From Rhizoclosmatium globosum (lineage: Eukaryota > Chytridiomycota > Chytridiomycetes > Chytridiales > Chytriomycetaceae): a stretch of 64,000 nt of DNA. Below are positions 34,524-45,200 of the stretch, one piece after another. Position 1 is the stretch's first letter; every line of letters begins with the position of its first letter. The DNA lies in the NCBI GenBank assembly GCA_002104985.1, contig MCGO01000064.1, forward strand, positions 184,197 through 248,196, in the 5' to 3' direction. Position numbers and translations under genes: made by a program. Under the pieces are notes generated by a model that made no database searches, was not told the DNA's origin, and was given only the letters and a program-made list of their open reading frames with translations.

Positions 34524-35257
34524 ATGGCCACACCAGCAATTACCGCCAGCACAGGCACCAAGCCAGTCATGGCAGTAGGTCAGTATCATAAGAGAAAAGA
34601 GAGAGAGGCAGTACGAACGGTGTTACTAACTTTGTAAAAACAACACTAGACATGGACGAAGTACTCTGCGGAACCGTCCAGGCGCTGGTCAATTTCCACA
34701 ACGAAGCATTTGACACCCAACTGAAAGCATCTGATTTCAATTCATACAACTACGAAGAAGTCTGGGGCGGCACAAAAGAAGAATCATACGAAAAAGTGCG
34801 ACAGTTTTACGAATCGACACATTTCAGTGAACGAATGACAGTTGTTCCTGGAGCATTTGAAGCATTGAATGTGTTGAAGGAGCACTACGATCTAGTTATT
34901 ATCACTGCGAGGCAGGAGGTTGTGCATAAAGAGACGCATGCGTTCGTGGAGGAGCATTTCAGGGGGGTGTTTAAGGAAATTCACTTTGCGAATCATTACT
35001 TGACGCCTGAGGAAGCGAAGCGGATGGTTTCAAAGACAAAGGGGCAGTTGTGTGAAGAGGTTGGGGCTACGATTCTTGTGGATGATAGTTTGCATCATGT
35101 GTTTGAGTGTGCCAAGAGGGGGATTCGGGTGTTTTTGTTTGATCATGAGGGTGCGTACATGTGGAACAAGTTGGCGGAGGATGTCGTGTTGCCGGAGAAT
35201 GCAACGAGGGTGCATCAGTGGGACGATGTTGTGAAAGCTCTTGTACCGCGTAAATAA
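34524..35257 (+). CDS. HAD-superfamily phosphatase (5'-nucleotidase-like)
   Basis: Two exons (34524-34578 and 34650-35257), joined across a 71-nt intron with a perfect TACTAAC branch point, give 220 residues. HAD motif I is VDMDEVLCG (DxD nucleophile and acid), created by the splice. Motif II is in LVIITARQE (Thr), motif III Lys is in the VSKTKGQL region, and motif IV is ILVDDSLHHVFEC. The fold resembles 5'(3')-deoxyribonucleotidases and other small nucleotide phosphatases. It lies downstream of the RNA repair gene on the same strand, which makes an RNA-end or nucleotide phosphatase role imaginable but unproven. Confidence 0.82.
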
Positions 35258-35470
35258 AGTTGGATGTGGGGTTTTCGCAATATTCATGCCATGTATTTTA
35301 TTATTAGTTTATTAGTTTAGTTTCTGATTGTGTCAAAGTGATGTATTCGATTTTGCGCTTTTTCTCATCGTAGCCAACAAAAGGTGAGCCGCCCCTGCCA
35401 TTGCACCTCCACCACCGACGCCTCGAGTCTTGATCGCCCCCTTCAGAGCTTCAGTGCGTAAACACTAGAG

Positions 35471-35478
35471 TATAAAAG
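35471..35478 (+). promoter_or_regulatory. TATA box of the cytochrome c1 gene
   Basis: TATAAAAG lies 64 bp upstream of the cytochrome c1 start codon, leaving a short 5' leader. It is a perfect consensus match, one of few in this window. Confidence 0.55.
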
Positions 35479-35541
35479 GGGTTGTGACTGAATCGATGAA
35501 GGAGAACGCAAACAACTAAAGCGCAACTTCGCCAAAACAGA

Positions 35542-37562
35542 ATGTTCTTTTCGCGAGTCCGTTCCACCACCGCCACCACGTTTTCGTCGATGAAACGCGG
35601 CTTTTCGTCCTCGGCGGCGTCCGAGTCGAACCGCATTTCGATTTCGTTTGTTGCCAAGTCGGCCGTTGTTTGCGGCGTTGCGGGTGTTGGTCTTGCGGCG
35701 ATTGTTCCTGACGACGCCTTTTCGGGTTTGATGCCAAAGTGAGTTGAAGGTTTAAGGTTGATTCGAAGAACGGTGACTCTGACGGGACAACAAAAACAGG
35801 GGCGCCGAGGCTTTCAACTTGATCGAGAACGGGATGCACGCTCCTCACCAAGACTGGGACCACAAGCCATGGAACAAGACTTTCGATCACCAGAGGTGTG
35901 TATCGTACACTGTTTATGCGGTGGGCGTGGTGCTGTGGTAGATCGGCTGGTTGCGTCAAAATAACAAGGATCACACTCATGGAACATCACGTACCTCAAA
36001 TATCAGCTATTACTCCATCAAACGACCAGAAGAAACTTTCAGCGTGTTCTTTTTGCAGCGCTTTGGACTTTTTATCGACGAACAAAAGCAGTATGCCTTT
36101 CGGATGACATTTCGCCAATCAGCAGTTCCCTCTCCAACTCTCATTCTCCAACAACTCTGTTCTTTCAAAAAAAATGCCAAACACGACATTCTAAACTCCT
36201 ACTAAAAAATATAATAGCATCCGTCGTGGATACCAAGTCTACCGCGAAGTCTGTGCTGCCTGTCACTCCATGTCCCTTGTCTCTTGGAGAAACTTGGTCG
36301 GTGTCTCTCACACCGAGGCTGAAGTCAAGGAGATGGCTGCCGAATACGAGTACGAAGATGGACCTGATGATCAAGGAAATATGTTCAAGAGACCTGGAAA
36401 GGTGAGGGTTTTTATTCTGGGTCAGACTGAATGCGCATTACAAAAGCGAGCTGACTCGACTCGCCGAAGGCGACGCGAGCTTTTGGTGCTGTGAGCGACC
36501 AGCGAACGAACTTTCCGCGAAGCGAAGAGGAAGATACACTGGGAGGAGGAATAGCGAGCGGAGCGAGCATTCGTATCGACGAAGGCGGTATAAACGTACA
36601 AAAGTGAGAGGATTTGGTAAAATGTACAAAAGTGAGCTGACTCGCCTCGGCGAGGCGAGCTTTTGGTGCTGTGAGCGGCAGCGAATGACCTTTCGCGAAG
36701 CGAAGAGGAAGATGACCCGGGAGGAGGAATAGCGAGCGGAGCGAGCATGAATACCGACGAAGTCGGTAGAAACGGACAAAAGCGAGCGGAATCGCCAAAA
36801 GGCGAGGTGAGCGTTTGGTGCTGTGAGCGCCAGCGAACAACCTTTCGCGAAGCGATGATGACGATAACCGGGAAGGAGGAATAGCGAGCATGAATACCGA
36901 CGAAGTCGGTAGAATGGGAAAAATAGAGAGTGGAGTGAGCAGTGAGCGAACGTGAACAAACGTACCTTGAAAAAGATACGCGGCAGGAAAAACAGTAGAA
37001 CAAAGATCTAACATACAATTAGCTCTCTGACAGATTCCCAGCTGCTTACCCTAACGAAGAGGCCGCCCGTGCTGCCAACGGAGGAGCCTACCCACCAGAT
37101 CTCTCTTGTATCGTGAAAGCCCGTCACGGAGAGGAAGACTACATCTTTGCCCTCCTCCTCGGATACACTGAACCACCAGCCGGAATCTCCATTCGTGAAG
37201 GTCTCCACTTCAACCGTTACTTCCCAGGAGGTGCCATCTCCATGGCTCGATCCCTGTACGACGAAGTCGTTGACTACGAAGACGGAACCCCCAACAACGC
37301 CTCCCAACTTGCCAAGGACGTTACCACCTTCTTGACCTGGGCGAGTTACCCTGAACACGATGAGCGTAAGAAGCTTGGTATGAAGGCTATTGCTTTGAGT
37401 GCTACCTTGTTTGTCCTTTCTATCTGGTACAAGCGATTCAAGTGGGCTCCTATCAAGACTCGACAGATTGTGTACAAGCCACCACAGGTGATTTATTATT
37501 ATTTCGTTGTTTTTTTAAAAGGTAAACTAATTATATATTGGACACAGGTTCGTGACGTCTAA
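35542..37562 (+). CDS. CYT1: Cytochrome c1, heme protein of mitochondrial complex III
   Basis: Five exons (35542-35738, 35800-35895, 36218-36401, 37023-37487, 37548-37562) give exactly 318 residues. The N-terminus is Arg/Ser/Thr-rich with a following hydrophobic stretch, as expected for a bipartite mitochondrial/intermembrane-space presequence. The mature part shows [29 protein letters not shown] with the covalent-heme Cxx[43 protein letters not shown], and [12 protein letters not shown] with the axial-ligand Met. The C-terminal membrane anchor is [17 protein letters not shown]. It passes electrons from the Rieske protein to cytochrome c in the inner membrane. Intron 3 (621 nt) is unusual and carries a structured repeat. 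Confidence 0.96.
36448..36945 (+). repeat. GC-rich hairpin-bearing tandem repeat, three units, inside cytochrome c1 intron 3
   Basis: Three diverged units share the order: GCGAGC-type inverted segment, TTTTGGTGCTGTGAGCG (at 36481, 36661 and about 36811), CTTTCGCGAAGCGA, GAGGAGGAATAGCGAGC, then TACCGACGAAGTCGGTA. Spacings are about 180 and 150 bp. The unit contains several perfect or near-perfect palindromes (GCGAGCGGAGCGAGC, CTCGCCTCGGCGAGGCGAG, TACCGACnnnGTCGGTA). Composition differs sharply from the surrounding intron. Confidence 0.8.
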
Positions 37563-37947
37563 ACGTGCGAAATTGATTTGGGGAATGGGATGTTTATGGA
37601 ACTTGGATATGTTTCTTTGGAATTGGTTTTATGCTTTCATTTTCTGAGAACTTTTTTTGTTACCGTGGAATAAAGAGTGCGGTTTTTCATGTTATAATAT
37701 GCGGAATCGATTGTTTAATCTCTTCCTTAAGTTTTAATTGATTATTTTTTTAAGGTTTTATTAACACCAATGTAATTGTGGCTGCTGGTGCAATGTATCC
37801 GTTTATATACGTTCATAAACTGTTGCAATCCATATTGCATATTCCAAATATGTTTTCAACTTGATCAAATGTTGCGTTTGGAGGCTTGTTAGTTGCAAAC
37901 CGAAAAAAGTAGACACAGACGCACTTTCCAAAACGTCTCCCTGAAAT
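37563..37947. other. Intergenic region upstream of the LRR gene
   Basis: AT-rich sequence of 385 bp with no frame of interest. It contains the cytochrome c1 3' end (an AATAAA-like AATAAAGAG at about 37669) and the promoter of the LRR gene. Confidence 0.4.
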
Positions 37948-40900
37948 ATGAAAACGCTGCATCTGTTCCTACTCTTTGCAAGCGCTACTGCAATTGTAAT
38001 CCCCGGCAATCCAAAGAACAACAGTGTTCTCTTTGATGGCCTTCACCCACGCGACTCAGTTCCTGTGTCTGAGTGCAAGATCCTTCACACCGCTTGGCCA
38101 GATGTGTTCCCTGACGATGACGATACCTCATGTTTGTCTGCGCCAGGGATTACGGCGGAGAACTCTCTCATTACCAAGATGTAAGATCACATTCAATGAA
38201 TGCATGTGTAATCTTCTTTTAATCATGGTTATATACACAGATCTTTGCCATCTTTGGTAGGAATTCAAGGCCCTATCCCTGATCTTGGCTCGTTCCAGGC
38301 TCTTACTTACTTGTGAGGAGAGACTTGATTATGGTTTGACTTTGTGTTTACTTGTTATACAGGGATCTGAGCAAAACGGGAGTCACTGGACCGTTTCCAA
38401 CACTGCCGCCAACGATTCAATACATGTATGCTGTTGTTTGTTTTTTTGACTGAATTGTTTGAAGTGTACTAAACATACACAAAACAGTTCCTTAAAGAAA
38501 GCAGCGAACTTTGATGGCTCCATTCCTGATTTAAGCTCGTTCCAAGATCTGACTTACCTGTAAGTGTTTAGTGTTGTAAATGGAATAGATTCTGACTTTA
38601 GTTCATCGGTTTCAGCAACCTTCAAGACACTGCACTCAGTGGCAAGTTCCCAAGTCTTCCCCTAAATCTCCAATATCTGTGAGCCATCTCATTACTTTCT
38701 TATTGGAATCCAATTCGAGTTTGAAAAAATCATTTAGGTCTTTACTTGAAGTCTTCGGCATTGAAGATGAGCTCCCGGATTTCACTCCATTCGAATCACT
38801 TGTTTATCTGTGAGAATTTTTGTTTGCTGTATACTTTCTTCTGAGTCGTTAAATTTAGGGAACTCAGCGATACTCAACTATATGGTCCGTTTCCAAACTT
38901 GCCCCCACAGCTCAAATATCTGTTAGTTTACACCCTTGCTTCTGATATTGATGATTCTAATGTATGCGGTAAAAAAGAGGCCTTTCAGACTTAAACCTGA
39001 CGGGAAGTGTTCCAAAATTTCCTCCGGCACTTATTGAGCTACACTTGTACGGAAACTCCGAACTGACCGGACCCATTCCGGCCTTTCCTGAACAAATTTC
39101 TCATATGTAAGTGAATGATGTATAACCGTACTTTCTTGAACCCTTTGCATCCAGCGAAATCGCGAGAAACAAAATGACTGGTGAACTTCCTGAACTCAAG
39201 ACTACTATAACTTCCTTGTACGTTAAAACAGGTTCTTATTTTTTTAGTTGCTTCTGACTCTATTTGAAGGAACATTCATGGTAATCACCTTTCGGGAGAG
39301 GTCCCAAAAGAGCTTCCACCCAACTTGACTAAATTGTAAGTTTCCCACGTGCCCATTCAATGATGTAATTTGAACAATTTTTTACAAGGTGGTTATACGA
39401 GAACATGTTCTCTGGGCATCTTCCGAATAATGCACAAAGCATCATATCCTTGTACGTTAGAGTAGTGCTGCAACAATTGAATTCTAAATTATGTCCTTGA
39501 TGTTTTTTTCAAAGGAAGTTGCACCGTAACTTATTCAATGGGAAAGTTCCCGATGACTGGAAAGACGAAAACCTGTTTCAAATCGATCTAAACTGTTTCG
39601 AAAACTCTCTCGCGCGAGGATTGAAACTTAATCCACTCTGCCCTAATTCAACCACTACTGTTTCAATAAGTGCGCCACTTTCGACTAGTGCTTCAAGTGA
39701 ATGGACATCGACCGCTACGTATGTTGATCCATTGACATTACAACCTTTTGAAATTATTTTTATTACTCTTTAGACTCTCTTTGACTGGTGAAACTACAAT
39801 GTCTACTTTGCTGACTTCTTCAATAATTGATGAATCAAGTGCTTCAACTGGTTCTTTGACATTATCAACAGTGTCATCAACTCCAACACTGTTTATCTCA
39901 AGCGAAACATCTCGTGTCCCCTCAGCTTCGCCCTCGTGAGTTCAATTTTTTCGAAACATCTTCCTCAGATAGATTGAAAATCAAAAGGATTCCACTCGCC
40001 GACACTATTACCTCAACTTCTCCATCAACTGCAACCACAATGAAAGGTACTTCAACCCTTATCTCATCAACTCTTTCAAGAGTCGAAGTCATAAATTCCG
40101 TCTACACGATTCAATCAACCTCCACGATTTCGACTGGTACAAATACTCAATCAAGTACTTCGAAACCAACTATTACAGCTGAAGTGTCCTGCCCGTATAA
40201 GAAGCCATCTGATCAGCTCCTTGGTATCGCAAAAAGCTCATCTTTAAGCTCTGTTGGGTCAACGGTCAACTACAACAGTGAAGCCGCTTCTACCATTGGG
40301 ACCCTTATTAAGTTAGTTCCTGAAACGTTGATGCAAATGGGAGCTGTTCAAAATGCTCAGATCTTTCAAGTCTTTACCGTCATACCAGGTAAAGCAGTTA
40401 CTTTCCCAGGAGCTCAGTTTTCGGATGGAATGACCAATTATGTCGTTGTTATGATTAAATCGGATCAGTATAAGGTATCTTCACCTTTCTTGGATGTATG
40501 AGAATTCATGTGCCCTTCTTGTAGTTTAAGAGTCTTGCAAGTGTGGCATCATTTGATTCAACTGTTTGCTCCGTTGTCTATGACACGACAACTCTCCCTG
40601 ACGGAAGCGGGCTATCATTCAGCTACAAGTTTGATGGCACTATCAAAAGTGAATGGTTTGCTTTCCAACTGTCTCCCGATTCGACGCGATTGATTATCTC
40701 CATCAATACGGATCACACAGTTCTTGCATCGATTGAATATAACGTGATTCCAATTAAGACGCGAGATGATGGAAAGTATGGTTTTGTGGTTGTAAATGGT
40801 GTCGGGTCGTTGGTTTCTGGTGGTTCAGTTGTTATGGCAACATCTACCTGGTCGACGACATTGCAGAGCACGTCTTCTCTGTCATTGCCGTTGGAACGAA

Positions 40901-41211
40901 CCTCCATTTACGATACAGAGAAGTCTGTGACTACCTCAAGTAAAGCCACTATTACAGAGACTAAGAATACTACTGCTACTGTTGCTGTTCCGACCGCTTC
41001 CACAATCAAAATTGCCGCTTCCTCAATCAAAACTGCTGTTGTATCGGTACCAACGACTACCACTTCCACAATCAAATCTGATGTCGTATCGGTACCAACA
41101 ACTACCACTTCCACCAGAATAGTTCCAAATGTAATGGCAAGCGGAACCGTATCGTTTGGTCCTGCATTGGGTCTTGTGTTGTCAGTGTACCTCTCGTTCT
41201 TTCTTTTGTGA
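37948..41211 (+). CDS. Cell-surface LRR protein with Ser/Thr-rich stalk and GPI-type tail
   Basis: The start has a clear signal peptide (MKTLHLFLLFASATAIVIPG). About eleven LRRs of the plant/fungal type follow (x(3)LxGPIPxLxxFxxLTYL and variants), each on its own small exon (38240-39620). The introns interrupt the same Leu or Ile codon in phase 2, so each exon is one repeat. After the LRRs come Ser/Thr-rich segments, a globular stretch of about 210 residues (40180-40850, beginning SCPYKKPSDQLLG) that I do not recognise, a second Thr/Ser stalk, and a C-terminal hydrophobic tail (SFGPALGLVLSVYLSFFLL) that looks like a GPI-attachment signal. One exon near 38990 needs an extra base to stay in frame. 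Likely a wall or adhesion protein. Confidence 0.78.
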
Positions 41212-41300
41212 TAACTCAGCCTGATTTATTCCATTTTTATAAACACCTTTCTTGGTTTTCTCTTCCTTCATTTCTCTGCTTTCTTTCCAAAAATCGATCA

Positions 41301-42128
41301 ATGGCAGCAGCAGGATTCAAGCAGATCCTCTCCCACCGAGGCGCCAAGTGGATCTTCATCGGATGGACTGGATTCATAGCCGAGAACCTTATTCTCTCAG
41401 AAAACCGAGAATCGCTCGTGGCATCGTTCGGCGAAGACTCTTACCGGAAAGTGTATGGAACGCTGTCAACTGTGGCCTGTGGATCTATTGCGTACGGATA
41501 CCTGGCACACGGTCATTTGAAGGGACCAGTTGTGAAGAGTGCGATGGGATCAGTGGCAGGACGGGCTTTAGTCGTTGGTGTTCAGGCGTTGGGACTTGTT
41601 GGATTGAGTCAGAGTCTTCCAAAGTTTCAAGTTCCTGTTTGGATTGCTCCTTCATCAACTTCAACTGTATCTAATTCTACTGCATCGACTGTTGCAACTG
41701 CTTCTTCTGCTCCATCACTCAAACTGTTTTGCCCAATCGACTTTGCCCATGCGCGATCAAACAACCCAAATGAACTTGGCCTCAAAAGAGTAACGCGCCA
41801 TCCACAGCTCTTTTCACTGGCTTTTGTTGCACTTGGAACGGCTCTTGCGACTCCGTTCTTGACAACGAGGCTTCTCTGTGGATTCCCTATTGTGTTTGCG
41901 TTTATTGGTGGGGCGCATCAGGATATTCGGTTTTTGAGGAGTGGGGCTTATTCGGAGGAATACTATAAGAGTACGAGTTTGGTGCCGTTTTGGGCGTTGG
42001 TTACGGGAAAACAGGAATGGAGTGTTTTGGCGGCTGAATTAAAAACCGTGAATGCTACGATAGGTGTATTGGGTGCGTTATGGCTGGCGAGGAGACGGGG
42101 ATTCTCTGTTGCGGCTGTTACAAAGTAA
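41301..42128 (+). CDS. NnrU-domain membrane protein (zeta-carotene isomerase/NnrU family)
   Basis: This is a single-exon protein of 275 residues from the MAAAG Met at 41301. It has about six hydrophobic helices. The RVTRHPQLFSLAFVALGTAL segment carries the family's conserved Arg-His-Pro, followed by FPIVFAFIGGAHQDIRFL. NnrU-like proteins are heme-associated membrane proteins; the plant relative isomerises zeta-carotene. The start MAAAGFKQILSHRG could be a short mitochondrial leader. The role here is not known. It ends 138 bp from the stop of the convergent channel gene. Confidence 0.72.
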   Translation: MAAAGFKQILSHRGAKWIFIGWTGFIAENLILSENRESLVASFGEDSYRKVYGTLSTVACGSIAYGYLAHGHLKGPVVKSAMGSVAGRALVVGVQALGLVGLSQSLPKFQVPVWIAPSSTSTVSNSTASTVATASSAPSLKLFCPIDFAHARSNNPNELGLKRVTRHPQLFSLAFVALGTALATPFLTTRLLCGFPIVFAFIGGAHQDIRFLRSGAYSEEYYKSTSLVPFWALVTGKQEWSVLAAELKTVNATIGVLGALWLARRRGFSVAAVTK

Positions 42129-42265
42129 TGCTTAACTTCATTGGTCAAAGTAAATATACAATCAAGAGGTCCAATCAATGGGAATTTATTGTTTTGTCTT
42201 TTCTTACAAAAAAGGTAATATCTAATCTAAATGAGGGAAATGAGGGAGGGGTATTGTTCACTTCA

Positions 42266-45200
42266 TTAAGCGTCCGTATCATCTGCTTGCTTAGTGAGAT
42301 CAAAGATGTTGATCATCTCTGACACCTTTCCGATAATCGTGGCCTCTTCCGCTGGTTTATACAACTCGTCTTGCAAGAATCTTCGCAGTGCCTTTGAACG
42401 TGTATGGATGTATGTGTCTGCCGCAACCCTGTTGTTAAGAGTGATTAGAAAAAAAATTGACAGCAGACAAATGAGACACGTACTCTTTCAAGAACTTGGC
42501 AAAGAGCAAACGACGTTGCTCAATCAATTGAGCGGATTTACTAAACTGTACAGTTGCCTTTGGTGGAACATCTGGGAAAGCGCGGCCAGGGAATTCATGT
42601 GTAAGATCAGTTCTAAACGCAACAAAGTCTCGGAATCGTCTTCGCACGTCTCCAGTTTCATTGAAGTTTGGAATGTTGGTCTGTTTTGTAGTTGCGTGAG
42701 TAAGAGAAATAGTGGTCAAGACAAAATACAAGACTTACGGTGGAAACTACTTCGTATTCAACGTAATGATCTTTTCCATCAATATGGTCGCGTGGATTCA
42801 AGACATCTACTTCGAGTTTCGTGTCATCTTTTGAAGCCTTGACGTACACGATTTCTGGTTCGTCTTCTTTCACTGGTTCTGGTTCTGGCTCTGGCTCTGG
42901 CTCTGGCTCTGGTTCTGGTTCTGGAATTGGTTCGAGTACTGGTTCTGGTTCTGGAATTGGCTCAGGTTCGGGCTCCGGTTCTGGCGCGGCTTCTGGCTGC
43001 GGCTCCGGCTCAGGTTCCGGTTCCGGTTGAGGCTCAGGTTCAGGTTCAGGCTTTGGTTGTGGCTCAGGTTCTGGCTCTGGCTGAGGTTCTGGCTCCGGTT
43101 CAGGATCCGGAACTGATCGGACAACAACAATCTCTGGCTCCTCAACCACAGGCTCAGGCTCAGGCACAGTTTCAGGCTCTGGTTCCGGCTCATCATCATC
43201 ATCGTCATCGTCATCATTCTCTACAACAATCACATTCGCGCCTTCCCGCTTCAACCGCTCAACCTCCACAAAATGTGCTTGGATCGCAAGCGTCTCTTGC
43301 TCTTCTGGTGGAACGAACCCGAGTTTGTCAAGTTCCTCAATTGGTACGTTTTGAAGGCTGTGGTAATCTAATGTTGAGGCATTGGATCGAACGATACGAC
43401 GTGCAATGTCATTAACGCCCATCCGCGAATGCGTGGGTCATTTGGGTCTTGTGGGGGTCGTTGGCGTGGTGTATATACGTCTTTCGAGCGTGATTGGTAT
43501 TCTACAGGGAGTAGGGCTCGAGGAAGTGGTTTCACGAAATCGGGGTTGAAGAGTCGGTATTTGAGTGGGATGTCGATTTCGCTTTCTTTTGGGGTGTCGT
43601 CTGGTGATTCGGGGTCCTTTTCGTCAGTGAGTGTTAGGAGGTCTGAGACGCAGTATTTTCCTTCGGGGATTTTGTATATGTGAGCGTAGAACCAGAGGGC
43701 TACTGTGATGAAAGGGAGAGGGATGAGAGCCATGTATTGACGGAACCTGGGCTGGGTCTCGTTGTCGTCATATACAGTCGTAGCGTTTCCAGCAAATATG
43801 ATGAGGAGGGTGACAAGTTGGAAGAAAATTGTGGAGAATGTAAGGATGTTGAAGAGTTTTGGGAAGTAAGAGCCGTTTGTCTCGCGCTCAATGTCGTACA
43901 CATACTGCGATGAGCACGGGTTAAATAAGTTCAATAATTACAACAAGACTAACGTTCAGCTGGTACTTCATCACGATGAAGGTAATACCGAAAAACAGCA
44001 TACAGAATGGAAGAATAACTGGTGCGACAATCGAGAATGTGAGCGAGATGGAAAAGGCCGTAATAAGAATCGAGTAAAACTGGATGAAATCCATCTTGGC
44101 AAGTCCATTCAATTCGTAATTGTCGCGAGGTGTCATTTTGAAAAACTTGTTGCGAATGAAAGCGAGAGCAAGCGCCACGAATTGAAGCATTACTAAACCG
44201 AATCCAGCGTAGAAAGACGCTAGCAGCGCAATGTAGAAGTACGAGTTCTTGACATATCGAGGGTGAGCTTCTCAAACAATTATGAAGAAAGTCAAACAAA
44301 CCTGTGCAAACGCATCAATCGCAGTCACCACTGTCGTAAGCAACGCATCCTTTGTAATCGAAGTCGGCAACCCAGCCGCGCTATTCTGGTTCGCAATCAC
44401 ACCCGAAATGACAGAGTACAAAAAGATTTGAATGAATGTGAACGCATACATCTTGTACAACACACTTCTGTCACTCCCCGCCCCCGACTTTACGCCTTGC
44501 AAAAATGTGATTAATTTGAACACGTATGGAAGCAAGAAGTTGAGAATCGCGACTGGGATTGGGAGGAGGATGTTGTTGATTATGCTGTTTAGCTTGTCGT
44601 TTGTAACCCAGTTGTTGTTTTGGAGGTTGCTGAGGAGTGTGAGGAGGAAGATCCAGAGTATGATGATTCCGAGGGTGAGAATGAGAGAAAGGATTCGTCG
44701 CGATGTAACTTCGGCAGGTGGACGGCCAATATTTTGCCACCAGACATCGTTGAATTCTGGAGAGAACTTGATACGGATTCCGCCAAACCGTTTAATATAG
44801 TGAGGACGGAATTGGAGAGTTCGAACGAGACGGTGAGCTTGTTCTGGGGTTTTGAGGGAAAGGAATCCAGAACCATTTGACTTGTGTTCTGGTGTTGCCC
44901 GAATGCGTTCAACAGCTTCCTCGATTTCGTTGATTTCTTGTTGGAGAAGCTCAATTTCTTCGACTCGCTCTTCGTGGGTGCGGGCTTTTGTGCGAAGCTG
45001 CTTTTTAACATCTTCTTGGAATTTTTGGATGGGGGATTGGAGCTTGTAATCGCCTGTTTCTGGGTCATGCTCGTGGTCGTGTTCTTTATCGGATCTATGG
45101 CGCTTGTCGGTTGAAACGCGGGAATGGTTGATTTTGGTTGCGGAGAGGCCTGTGCGTTGGGCCTTGTATTGCTCGCGAAGCTCATCAATGGTGATTCCCT

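Noticed and set aside
36412..37018. Three overlapping minus-strand frames of 173-200 codons
   Set aside because: They lie in cytochrome c1 intron 3 and are repeats of the same Ser/Arg/Phe-rich sequence, one per reading frame, produced by the GC-rich repeat.
42821..43415. Long Gly-Ser and Gln/Ala-rich frames on the plus strand and an Asn/Gln/Leu-rich frame on the minus strand
   Set aside because: They are shadow frames of the Glu-Pro coding hexamer repeat.
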